From Natronobiforma cellulositropha (GTDB lineage Archaea; Halobacteriota; Halobacteria; Halobacteriales; Natrialbaceae), in contig NZ_JANZXN010000006.1 in the NCBI RefSeq assembly GCF_025629245.1, positions 124,001-188,000 on the forward strand: a DNA stretch of 64,000 nucleotides, read 5' to 3'. Below, in pieces: positions 8,884 through 16,728 of the stretch. The notes beneath the pieces were generated by a model that was not told the DNA's origin, made no database searches, and saw nothing but the letters and a program-made list of their open reading frames with translations. Made by a program: the position numbers and the translations under genes. Within the stretch, counting starts at the first letter, position 1, and every line of letters begins with the position of its first letter.

Positions 8884-9078
8884 TTAGTTGCGGACGACGT
8901 TCGTCGCGCGGGGACCCTTGGGGGCCTGTTCGATGTCGAATTCGATCTCGGTGCCTTCTTCGAGGTCCGGGCCGCCGATGTCTTCCATGTGGAAGAAAAC
9001 GTCATCGTCTGCGTCGTCCGTCGAAATGAAACCGTAGCCGCCTGTGTCGTTGAAGAAATCAACCTTTCCGTTTGCCAT
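8884..9078 (-). CDS. cspA: Cold-shock domain protein CspA
   Basis: The 64-residue protein is a complete cold-shock domain with the RNA-binding motif GGYGFIST (RNP1-like) and VFFHMEDI (RNP2-like), and C-terminal GPRATNV. It is a nucleic-acid chaperone acting on mRNA in the cytosol. A near copy lies at 58484-58678, differing at five positions. It is monocistronic. Upstream sequence on the minus strand reads TCCGTATACTCG with a TATA-like centre about 25 bases before the ATG. Confidence 0.95.
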   Translation of the reverse strand: MANGKVDFFNDTGGYGFISTDDADDDVFFHMEDIGGPDLEEGTEIEFDIEQAPKGPRATNVVRN

Positions 9079-9342
9079 TGCAGTAGTTCAGAGTTCGAGT
9101 ATACGGATAAGGATTGTGAATTCGTCTTTAAATTCTGCGAATAAGTCACACAATGTTCAAACCGACCCAAATGTCGTGTCCATTCGTCTATTGCAGAGAC
9201 TGGCCGAGCGTATTGTGTCCGATGTGGGACAATAGAGGAGAGATTTCGAGAGATACACAAGTAGTACGATCGGGCACTACGGTATCGTGTCACAAACTGC
9301 TGGCACCAACGGTCGGTTCGCTCAGTCGTCGCTCGAGTCCCC

Positions 9343-10563
9343 TCACTCGAGTCGGAAGAGACCGAGCGGGCGGTCCCCACCGTCGACGGTGGTCTCGTCG
9401 TCGGCGGACGCGACGACCAGCCGCCCGGGGTCGCCGTCCCGACGGGCGAGCGCGGACGCCTCGCGAATCGCGACACGCGAGCCGACGCGCTGGTCCGTCC
9501 GCGTCCCGAAGAAGCGTGCGTCCGCGTCGGCGAGGTGGGCGATTTCGGTCTCGTGCCGTCCGTAAAAGAGGTAGGCCGCACCGGCGTTGGGTCCGCCGAG
9601 GTCGCTGCTCGGAACCCCGACCAGGACGTCCGCCTCGCCGTCGCCGGTGAGGTCGCCTCGAGCGACGACCCAGCCGGGACGCTCCTCGAGCGGGACCGTC
9701 TCCGCGCGGGCTGGCAGCGGGTAGGTGTGGTGGGAGTCGAACGGAGCGGTGGCGGACGGAGCGCCTCGGGTCTCCGCAGCGCTGGCGAAACGGGTCGTGC
9801 CCGGCGAGGGGGCGACCTCGCGAAAGGCCGTACCGTCGGGACCGGTGATGATCGCCCGCCGGCCGGTGACCGTCTCCTCGCCGGTTCGGGCGTCGAGCCA
9901 GGTCGACCCGGCCGGTTCGACGAGCAGGTGGCCGACCGCGTCGGCGCGGCGGTCCACGCCGGCCGTGTCGGAGAGGCGACGAGGGCCGGGCGGGCCGTCG
10001 ACGGCCCACCGGTAGGTGGCCGACGCACCGGGTTCGACCGTCTCAGCCGTGTCGAAGCCCCCGGGACCGTCGGGAGAGTCGGCTGATGGGGAGCCGGTGG
10101 AGTCAGCAGGTGGGGAGCCGAGACCATCGGCGTCGACGCGTACTCCTTCCGGGTGGAGCGAGACGCGGTTCGGAAGGTCGTTTCGCAGAGTGAGTTCGAC
10201 GCAGTCGCCGACGTTCGCGCGCAACACGAGCGGACCGTCGGGACGGTCACCGCGTCGAATCGCCCCGACGTGGTCGGCGAGCGCGTAGCCGACCGGCGGG
10301 TCGGCGTCGCCCGAATTTGCGCCCTCGAGCCGTCGCTGGAAGGCGACGACCTCGTAGACGAGCGTGCGTGGGGCGTCCGGAGACGGGTCCTCCGAGTCGG
10401 GCGCGGACTCCTCGAGCGGGCGTCCAGCGCTCGGCGTCGTCGCCAGAAGAGCGCTCGAGGAAGCGACGCCGGCGGTCAGTCCAGCGAGGAGGCGGCGACG
10501 GGTCGGTTCGAGCGCGCTCGAGCGGGTGTGGTCCGGTGGGTCGGGTGGCTTTGGCGGTGACAT
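9343..10563 (-). CDS. Tat-exported cupredoxin-like (multicopper-oxidase N-terminal) protein with FG-GAP repeat region
   Basis: The 406-residue protein has a twin-arginine signal, TRRRLLAGLTAGVASSSALL, near residues 21-40. Residues about 65-240 resemble a multicopper oxidase N-terminal cupredoxin: VGDCVELTLRNDLPNRVSLHPEGV, then VEPGASATYRW, then HLLVEPAGSTWLDARTGE. The His pairs that bind copper in true oxidases (HxH) are absent; where family members have a His-x-His, this protein has LSDTAGVDRR, so it probably binds no copper. The C-terminal part carries an FG-GAP/integrin-like repeat, GDLTGDGEADVLVGVPSSDLGGPNAGAAYLFYG, which forms beta-propeller blades. It is probably a surface protein of unknown role. 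Monocistronic. Confidence 0.72.
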   Translation of the reverse strand: MSPPKPPDPPDHTRSSALEPTRRRLLAGLTAGVASSSALLATTPSAGRPLEESAPDSEDPSPDAPRTLVYEVVAFQRRLEGANSGDADPPVGYALADHVGAIRRGDRPDGPLVLRANVGDCVELTLRNDLPNRVSLHPEGVRVDADGLGSPPADSTGSPSADSPDGPGGFDTAETVEPGASATYRWAVDGPPGPRRLSDTAGVDRRADAVGHLLVEPAGSTWLDARTGEETVTGRRAIITGPDGTAFREVAPSPGTTRFASAAETRGAPSATAPFDSHHTYPLPARAETVPLEERPGWVVARGDLTGDGEADVLVGVPSSDLGGPNAGAAYLFYGRHETEIAHLADADARFFGTRTDQRVGSRVAIREASALARRDGDPGRLVVASADDETTVDGGDRPLGLFRLE

Positions 10564-11034
10564 CGGTGTGAACGGGGGCTGTGGGTTCGGGAGTACGTCC
10601 GAGGCGGCCGAGCAGACTGTGTCGGCCAGGTGGAGACGGTTCGCACCTCGGTGCCAGGGTAGTTATCTACGCACCCGTTGTCGCGCTGGTAGGCGACGCC
10701 ACCGCTCGTGAAGCGGTGCGTACTCGAGCGGAGGACTGGTTCCAGGGGGTCGGTACTCGCAGTCGACGACGGCACCGACCCCACCTCGTGAACCGGCCGT
10801 CGCGCTGGAACCGAGCGGATCGTCGCTCGAGGACGCGTCCGGCTGCACGGCTCAACTGGTAGTGAGCACGTACGCGTACACGCGAGCACGATGTGAGCGA
10901 GGCACCGCCTCGGAACCGGGAGGTCGGTGTCGGCAGAGCAGGTCGCTCGAGACGAGGGCGATAACCAGTTTCGGTTACCCGTGTTCGGGAATACCTAACA
11001 GGAAGGCCGTAGTACATAACGATCGACTCTTACA
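10564..11034. other. Intergenic region with short inverted repeat upstream of AOR
   Basis: I see no gene in these 471 bases: candidate frames on either strand encode Arg/Ser-rich, non-acidic peptides. The right part contains the inverted repeat TAACC-n6-GGTTA at 10962-10977, followed by an AT-richer stretch up to the AOR start. The repeat may be an operator for the oxidoreductase gene; there is no independent support. Confidence 0.4.
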
Positions 11035-12954
11035 ATGACTACCATTGGTGGGTTTCAGGATCACGTCGCCAGGATCGACCTCGGATCGGGTGCCGTCGCG
11101 TACGAGGGCATCGACGACGAGTACGCGCGCAAGTACATCGGCGGGCGCGGTCTCGGCGTCCGCTACGTCTTCGAGCAGGGACCGGCGGTCGACCCGCTCG
11201 GGCCGGAGAACCTGCTCGCGTTCGTCAACGGACCGCTGTCGGGCACCCAGACGACGATGAGCGGGCGCATCGCCGTCTGCACGAAGTCGCCGCTGACCGG
11301 GACGGTGACCGACAGCCACCACGGCGGCTGGTCTGGCGCGCGCCTGAAGTGGGCCGGGTTCGACGCCCTCCTGTTCGAGGGCCAGGCCGACGACCCGGTC
11401 TACGCCTACGTCGAAGACGGCGAGGTCGAACTCAGAGACGCCTCCCACCTCTGGGGGCTGGGCGTCCACGAGACGCGTGAGACACTCGCCGCGGAGACCG
11501 GCGGCGAGTACGGCCAGGACCTCTCGATGATGGCGATCGGTCCCGGCGGGGAGAACGAGGTCCGCTACGCCTGCATCGTCAACGAGGACGACCGCGCCTC
11601 CGGCCGCGGTGGCACCGGCTGTGTGATGGGCAACAAGGGCCTGAAAGCCATCGTCGTCCGGTCGACGACGGAGATGCCGAAACCCGTCGACGAGGAGACC
11701 TTCGGCGAGGGCCACCGCCGGGCGATGGAACTCATCACGGAGTCGGACGTCACCGGCCCGAACGAGGGCGGTCTCTCGCTGTTCGGGACGAACGTCCTGA
11801 TGAACCTCACCGAGGAGATGGACGGTCTCCCGACGAAGAACGGCCACTACACGAGCACCGAGAGCGCGAGCGAGGCGCTCTCGGCCGACCTCGAGGCCGA
11901 ACGCGTCTCCGGGGAGAACGTCCGCGAGAACATTCTGGTGGACGAACCCACCTGTCACTCCTGTCCCGTGGCGTGTAAGAAGGAAGTCGAGGTCACCTAC
12001 CGCCACAAGGGCGAGGACCTCAACGTCCGCATGGAGAGCTTCGAGTACGAGTCGGCGTTCGCACTCGGCCCGAACTCGATGAACGACGACCGCGACGCCA
12101 TCGCCGTCATGATCGACCGCTGTAACGATCTGGGTGTCGACACCATCGAGACCGGCAACATGCTCGCGATGGCGATGGAGCTGACCGAAGCGGGGACGCT
12201 GACGGATCTCGAGGCGGACCTCGAGTGGGGAGACGCGGAGACGATGATCGACCTGATCGAGCGCATCGCCCGCCGCGAGGGCGACCTCGCGGACCTCCTC
12301 GCCGAGGGTGCCGACCGCGTCGCCGCGGCCCGGGACGCCGAGGCGAACTCGCTCGCGGTGAAAGGTCAGACCATCCCCGCCTACGACCCACGCTGTATGA
12401 AGGGGATGGGAATCGCCTACGCCACCTCGAACCGCGGGGCCTGTCACCTCCGGGCGTACACCCCCGCCGCCGAAATTCTCGGCATTCCCGAACCCGTCGA
12501 CCCCTACGAGTGGGAGGGCAAGGGCGAACTCACCGCCGCCTTCCAGGACCTCCACGCCGTCTCCGACAGCTTCGACATCTGCAAGTTCAACGCCTTCGCC
12601 GAAGGCATCGAGGAGTACGTCCTCCAGTACAACGGCATGACCGGTCTCGACGTGACCGAAGACGACCTGCTGGAGGCGGGCGAGCGCATCTACACCCTCG
12701 AGCGCTACTACAACAACCTCGCCGGCTTCGACGGCGCGGACGACTCCCTGCCTGCGCGCTTCCTCGAGGGCGGCACCCCCGGCCAGGGCGCGAGCGACGG
12801 CGAGTACTGCGAACTCGAGGAGATGAAAGCCGAGTACTACGACCACCGCGGCTGGGTCGACGGCGTCGTCCCCGACGAGAAACTCCGCGCGCTCGGAATC
12901 GAGGTCGGTCCCGGCACCGGCGTGGGCGACGGCGCGGCGACCGCCGACGACTGA
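11035..12954 (+). CDS. aor: Tungsten-dependent aldehyde ferredoxin oxidoreductase
   Basis: The 639-residue protein aligns in order with the AOR family. The N-terminal domain has YIGGRGLGVRY, FVNGPLSG and GRIAVCTKSPLTG, and the pterin-binding region has HHGGWSGARLKWAGFD and ASGRGGTGCVMGNKGLKAI. The [4Fe-4S] ligands are Cys307-x2-Cys310-x3-Cys314 with the distal Cys516 in SFDICKFN. Family enzymes oxidise aldehydes to acids with ferredoxin, using a bis-pterin tungsten cofactor. A MoaD-like protein encoded 630 bases downstream fits cofactor synthesis. The physiological aldehyde is unknown. Length is normal, and all cofactor ligands are present. Confidence 0.95.
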   Translation: MTTIGGFQDHVARIDLGSGAVAYEGIDDEYARKYIGGRGLGVRYVFEQGPAVDPLGPENLLAFVNGPLSGTQTTMSGRIAVCTKSPLTGTVTDSHHGGWSGARLKWAGFDALLFEGQADDPVYAYVEDGEVELRDASHLWGLGVHETRETLAAETGGEYGQDLSMMAIGPGGENEVRYACIVNEDDRASGRGGTGCVMGNKGLKAIVVRSTTEMPKPVDEETFGEGHRRAMELITESDVTGPNEGGLSLFGTNVLMNLTEEMDGLPTKNGHYTSTESASEALSADLEAERVSGENVRENILVDEPTCHSCPVACKKEVEVTYRHKGEDLNVRMESFEYESAFALGPNSMNDDRDAIAVMIDRCNDLGVDTIETGNMLAMAMELTEAGTLTDLEADLEWGDAETMIDLIERIARREGDLADLLAEGADRVAAARDAEANSLAVKGQTIPAYDPRCMKGMGIAYATSNRGACHLRAYTPAAEILGIPEPVDPYEWEGKGELTAAFQDLHAVSDSFDICKFNAFAEGIEEYVLQYNGMTGLDVTEDDLLEAGERIYTLERYYNNLAGFDGADDSLPARFLEGGTPGQGASDGEYCELEEMKAEYYDHRGWVDGVVPDEKLRALGIEVGPGTGVGDGAATADD

Positions 12955-13131
12955 ACGGGGCAGGTGACGACTGAGGCGGTGGAGGCAGCAGTGAGTGAAG
13001 GCCGTACGCCAGTGGGCTAGACAACGCCCGGCCATCCCGGTCAGTAGTAAAGAAATCGGCGCAAAACTTTGATAAGGATGTTCGCGCGCCCCGACCTGTA
13101 CGCTTTTCAGACCGCACGGTGACCACCTCGC

Positions 13132-13518
13132 ATGGACGAGATTACCCTCGGCGTTCCGGCACCGGTCCTCGAGTCGCTGCCCGACGACGGCGCGAACACC
13201 GCCGCCGACATGCAGCAGGCGGTCGCTGGCTGGGAGCGACGGCTGAACGGGGCGCTCGCCGACGCCGAGGACGAACGCGAGGAGACGCAGCTCGTCGCCC
13301 GCCTGGTCGACCGGTTCGAAGAGCGCCGCGAGCGCTTCGACGCGTTCGTCCCCGAACTCCGCGCCTGGGGACAGTCACCCGTCTACGCCATCGCCTGGCG
13401 AACCCTCTACGCCGACCTGATCGCCCAGCTCTACGCCCACGACGACCTCGGCGAGCGCCTCGAGCGCGAACGGAGCTACCGCCTCGTCGAGGACGGCATC
13501 CGCCTCCGCGACCGGTGA
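13132..13518 (+). CDS. Conserved-looking haloarchaeal protein of unknown function
   Basis: The 128-residue protein is acidic and predominantly helical, with long charged helices (RRLNGALADAEDEREETQL, LVARLVDRFEERRERFDAF) and a Trp/Tyr-rich middle (YAIAWRTLYADLIAQLYAHDD). No signal or membrane segment is seen. I do not recognise the family. It lies between the oxidoreductase and the MoaD-like gene on the same strand, so it may take part in cofactor or AOR maturation; this is only suggested by position. An AT-rich AACTTTGATAAGG about 65 bases upstream may be its promoter. Confidence 0.75.
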   Translation: MDEITLGVPAPVLESLPDDGANTAADMQQAVAGWERRLNGALADAEDEREETQLVARLVDRFEERRERFDAFVPELRAWGQSPVYAIAWRTLYADLIAQLYAHDDLGERLERERSYRLVEDGIRLRDR

Positions 13519-13585
13519 CACCCCCGCTCCCGTCCGCACCGCCCGAGTGCCGACGTTTATGCGACTGGCGCGAGAACCACCCGGT

Positions 13586-13900
13586 ATGGACGTGACGCTG
13601 CGCTTCTTCGCCACCTTTCGCGACGCCGTCGGCCAGAAAGAGGTGGGCCGCGAGGTCGACCCCGGGACGACCGTCGGTGAACTTCTCAGCGCGCTCGAGC
13701 GCGAGTACGACGGTCTCGAGGGCGAACTGCTCGCCGACGGCGAGATTCGCTCACAGCTGAACGTCCTCGCCAACGGCCGCGGCGTCCAGTACGGCGACGG
13801 CGTCGAGACCGAACTCGAGGATGGAGACACGGTGAGCGTCTTCCCACCGGTCGCCGGTGGCGCGAGTGACGCGGTGGTCCCGAACACCGACGGGCAGTGA
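13586..13900 (+). CDS. MoaD/ThiS-family ubiquitin-like protein (SAMP1-like) with extension after GG
   Basis: The 104-residue beta-grasp protein starts MDVTLRFFATFRDAVG and contains the hallmark VFPPVAGG with Gly91-Gly92. MoaD and SAMP proteins normally end at this diglycine, which is activated by an E1-like enzyme for thiocarboxylation (molybdopterin sulfur transfer) or protein conjugation. Here twelve residues (ASDAVVPNTDGQ) follow, so either proteolytic trimming is needed or the protein is not activated. The start at 13586 is chosen over upstream ATGs because the beta-grasp fold begins there. It sits near the tungstopterin enzyme at 11035-12954 and is followed after one base by the next gene. 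Confidence 0.88.
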   Translation: MDVTLRFFATFRDAVGQKEVGREVDPGTTVGELLSALEREYDGLEGELLADGEIRSQLNVLANGRGVQYGDGVETELEDGDTVSVFPPVAGGASDAVVPNTDGQ

Positions 13901-13901
13901 C

Positions 13902-14165
13902 GTGGAGACCATCCAGCGCGAGCGCGCCTACCGCGGCATCTCGCTCCGCCTCGCACGCGAGTACCTCGAGCGTCTCGGCGGCGATTCCACCGATGAGAGC
14001 CTCGTCACCGGCGATGGCTGGCGGGCGACCCTCTCGGCCGAGACCGTCTCGGTCGGTCCCTCGCTCGAGCTGACGGAGGTGACGGTCGTCTTCGAGGGCG
14101 AGGCGGCGGCCGTCGAGGCAGTCCTCGAGCGGTTCTCACAGAAGGCGATGCGTGCCGGTGGATGA
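13902..14165 (+). CDS. Small protein coupled to MoaD-like gene
   Basis: Reading from GTG at 13902 gives 87 acidic residues in an alpha-beta pattern (RAYRGISLRLAREYLERLGG, TLSAETVSVGPSLELTEVTVVFEG, AAAVEAVLERFSQKAMRAGG). The start lies one base after the MoaD-like stop, so translation is coupled; an ATG at 13857 inside the MoaD gene is less likely. It resembles the extra C-terminal domain found fused to some MoaD-related proteins (DUF1952-like), which I infer only from size and context. A role with the MoaD-like protein in tungsten or molybdenum cofactor metabolism is plausible. Confidence 0.65.
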   Translation: METIQRERAYRGISLRLAREYLERLGGDSTDESLVTGDGWRATLSAETVSVGPSLELTEVTVVFEGEAAAVEAVLERFSQKAMRAGG

Positions 14166-14233
14166 GAACTGGGGGCACTGCACGATCGCGAGCGCCCCGG
14201 CCGAGACGCCTGCACGACTGCGACTGCCGGGAA

Positions 14234-14590
14234 CTACCACGAGCCGCGCAGGCCGAGGCTATACTCGAGTGCGGTATCGACGTCGTCCAGCCGCTCGTCG
14301 GGAATGGACCCAACGACGGTTTCGATCCGGTGTTCGATCGATACCGTTCGGATCTGACTGCAGATCGCGACGGAGTCCTCTCGAAGGTGGCTCTCGTCGG
14401 CCGTCACGAGCACTTCGAACGGATACAACTCGTCGTCGAACGCCGTCGTGAACGGGACGACGATCGTCGTGGGTGCGTTCTCGTTCCCGACGTCGTTCTG
14501 GACGACGAGACACGGCCGCGTCCCCCGCTGTTCCGATCCCTCCGTCGGGTTGAGTGCGACGATCACGATGTCGCCCCGGCGGACCTCCAT
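14234..14590 (-). CDS. mazF: MazF/PemK-type endoribonuclease toxin
   Basis: The 118-residue protein has the PemK/MazF fold: VRRGDIVIVALNPTEGSEQRGTRPCLVVQND, then TTIVVPFTTAF, then VAICSQIRTVSIEHR. The conserved catalytic Arg region EQRGTRPCLV and the Ser/Thr-rich third strand are present. Toxins of this family cut single-stranded mRNA. The ATG follows the antitoxin stop directly (TAGATG), so the pair is co-translated. This is a chromosomal toxin-antitoxin pair; cleavage specificity is unknown. Confidence 0.93.
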   Translation of the reverse strand: MEVRRGDIVIVALNPTEGSEQRGTRPCLVVQNDVGNENAPTTIVVPFTTAFDDELYPFEVLVTADESHLREDSVAICSQIRTVSIEHRIETVVGSIPDERLDDVDTALEYSLGLRGSW

Positions 14591-14860
14591 CTACTCCCAC
14601 TCCGGCACGTCGCCGAGATACTCGTCGGTCTCCTGTGACACGCCAGCCAGCTCGTCGTGGAGCGCTCGGAGGTGGTCGGCGCGCGCGCGGTAGCCCGCGG
14701 CCAGGTCGTCTCGAGTGAGTGGCTTCTCGATGACGATCTTCCCCGACTCTTTGCGGATTTCGACCTCGTCGCCGCCACCGATGTCGAACTCCTCTCGCAG
14801 TTCCTTCGGCAGCGTGACCTGCCCGCGCTCGCCGACCCGTCGCCTCGTCACCTCGGACAT
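14591..14860 (-). CDS. mazE: AbrB/MazE-type antitoxin
   Basis: The 89-residue protein has an N-terminal swapped-hairpin AbrB domain (RRVGERGQVTLPKELREEFDIGGGDEVEIRKESGKIVI in segments), which binds DNA as a dimer. An acidic C-terminal helix (residues about 50-89, ending DVPEWE) should wrap the MazF toxin. It usually represses its own promoter. The start overlaps an AT-rich promoter (CATACGTATTCATATC on the plus strand at 14858-14873), so the transcript is leaderless or nearly so. It is immediately followed by the toxin gene. Confidence 0.92.
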   Translation of the reverse strand: MSEVTRRRVGERGQVTLPKELREEFDIGGGDEVEIRKESGKIVIEKPLTRDDLAAGYRARADHLRALHDELAGVSQETDEYLGDVPEWE

Positions 14861-15000
14861 ACGTATTCATATCATATCCATACTCAAGAGGCTACCGGTC
14901 GGGCCGCTGCAGGGGCCGGGCGTAACGCTCACACGGACGGATCCACCACCCGCGACCGGAACGCTGAACCCTCGAGCCACCCAACACTCGGCCATCGGAG

Positions 15001-15417
15001 ATGAGCGCAGAGATTCCCGAGGACCACCCCATCGTCCTCTTCGACGGCGTCTGCAACCTCTGTAGTGGCTTCGTCCAGTTCATCGCGCCACGCGACCCCG
15101 ACGGCGAGTTTCGCTTCGCCTCCCTCCAGTCGGAGACCGGCACCCGCCTCCTCGAGCGCCACGACCTCCCGACCGACGACCTCGAGTCGGTCGTCCTGAT
15201 CCAGGACGGAGACGCCTACGTGAAGTCGAGCGCCGTGATCCAGATCGCGGTGACGCTGGGCGGACTCTACCGCCTCGCCGGACCCACCCGGTTCGTCCCC
15301 CGCGCGATCCGTGACTGGCTCTACGACTTCGTCGCCGCCCGCCGCTACCGCTGGTTCGGCCAGAAAGACCGCTGTGAGATCCCGCCGGGGGATGTGGGTG
15401 CGCGGTTTCTCGAGTGA
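15001..15417 (+). CDS. DCC-family thiol-disulfide oxidoreductase-like protein (DUF393)
   Basis: The 138-residue protein carries the family motif DGVCNLC (Asp-Gly-Val-Cys-x2-Cys) at residues about 16-22. It is followed by a region rich in aromatics (FRFASLQSE, YVKSSAVIQIAVTLGGLYRL) and the C-terminal YDFVAARRYRWFGQKDRCEIP typical of DUF393. The family is thioredoxin-like with a proposed disulfide exchange role; substrates are not known. It appears to be a monocistronic gene just left of the low-G+C island. Confidence 0.88.
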   Translation: MSAEIPEDHPIVLFDGVCNLCSGFVQFIAPRDPDGEFRFASLQSETGTRLLERHDLPTDDLESVVLIQDGDAYVKSSAVIQIAVTLGGLYRLAGPTRFVPRAIRDWLYDFVAARRYRWFGQKDRCEIPPGDVGARFLE

Positions 15418-15621
15418 GTGGGGCGTGGGCTCGAGGTCGGTGTCGGTCAGTGTTCGCTGTACGCGTTCGTCGCGTTGTGCTCAAGCGCCGTTCAAAACAG
15501 CCACTCGAGAGCTTAACAGATAGCAAAATGGCCAGAAACTGCCAATCAGCATTAGTTACATATATATTGACCCCGTCAAAACGCGTAGTCAATAGATACA
15601 ACCGCGGAGAATTAAACTAAC

Positions 15622-16722
15622 ATGGGACAATCAGGGTTACTTGACTTTACAGATTTACAAACCCAAGAGCAACTGGACCTGTTTGTTCAACAGAATATAA
15701 AACAAGATGAGAGCGAATCAGTCCGTGGAATCACATTCTTAAGTGACGATTCTCCATCAGATATTGTACGAGAAAATGAACTGGGGAATATTTCTGTGGA
15801 AGTTACTGAAAAGGATGAGTTTACAAAACTGAAGGTTATACGGACAGTAGAGCACTCAAAGTACGACGGGGGGTCTAAGGAATTTGTTGGGGACGTCTAT
15901 ATAATATCCAATAAAATCGAAAAAAGCCACACTGCATTTTCGATTTGTAACAAAGACATATTTGAAAAATGTGTGAAAGGGTACCTACCGCGACTCCCAG
16001 GGTTATCAACGTCTTATTTGACTACACCAGAGCTTCGTGGGGTTCTAGATGTGTTGGATGATCAAATTGCGGGAGACATCATCGTTGAGGAAGCAGTGAT
16101 AAAATCCCCTAATTCGAAAACAGATATTCTCTATCTGAAAGAGCCATATTACAACTTATTTAACGCGAAAAAAGTCGACGAGGGTGATTTTTACGTTGAC
16201 AAGATTAAATTCACTATAACTGGCCGTAGCTCGTTCTCTGGCTTTTTGTCAAGGCAGGGTGATACAAGGTATAGCCGTGGGTCCAGTGACATATACTTTG
16301 ATTATTTGTTAGATATTGTTGGAGAAGCTCTGGTTGCAAAGGGGAGTATCTTCGAAGGGAAAGCTCGAGAATACGGTAGCAGAGATGCGAGCCGATTAGA
16401 AATTGAATATGAACCAGGAACGATCCGTGGGAAAGAAGCCAACTACGAGCTGATTGATGCTCTTGGCAATATGAGTTCGTCGTCTATTACCGTCTATCAC
16501 AAAAACCCGTATATGCATGCCTCTGTGCTTGATTTCAATGATGGAACAACTGCTGATGTGTTTATAACTTCTGATAAAAAGATATCAATTATACCAGGTT
16601 TTGAAGCTTCTAAGGGATCTCTTTCGAGAATATGTGAGAGGATTAATTCACATTTTAAGGAAGGGGAAGTGGCGGAGGCAGATTCAGGTAACCCTGATTT
16701 TGATGACTTCTTTAGTGGGTGA
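15622..16722 (+). CDS. Unknown protein, gene 1 of low-G+C island
   Basis: The 366-residue protein is soluble, with no signal or membrane segment. It has a mixed alpha-beta composition with many beta-rich stretches (FTKLKVIRTVEHSKYDGG, GDVYIISNKIEKSHTAFSI, DVFITSDKKISIIPGFE). I recognise no catalytic motif. Codons and base composition (about 40% G+C in counted lines) differ sharply from the about 65% of neighbours, and Lys and Asn are frequent, so the gene was probably acquired. An AT-rich promoter with CATATATATTG lies about 60 bases upstream. The next gene follows after six bases, indicating an operon of three. Confidence 0.8.
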   Translation: MGQSGLLDFTDLQTQEQLDLFVQQNIKQDESESVRGITFLSDDSPSDIVRENELGNISVEVTEKDEFTKLKVIRTVEHSKYDGGSKEFVGDVYIISNKIEKSHTAFSICNKDIFEKCVKGYLPRLPGLSTSYLTTPELRGVLDVLDDQIAGDIIVEEAVIKSPNSKTDILYLKEPYYNLFNAKKVDEGDFYVDKIKFTITGRSSFSGFLSRQGDTRYSRGSSDIYFDYLLDIVGEALVAKGSIFEGKAREYGSRDASRLEIEYEPGTIRGKEANYELIDALGNMSSSSITVYHKNPYMHASVLDFNDGTTADVFITSDKKISIIPGFEASKGSLSRICERINSHFKEGEVAEADSGNPDFDDFFSG

Positions 16723-16728
16723 TTTTGA

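Noticed and set aside
10975-13035. Very long open frame on the minus strand across the aldehyde oxidoreductase gene
   Set aside because: It is the antisense shadow of a clear AOR gene in high-G+C DNA, and its protein has no recognisable domain.
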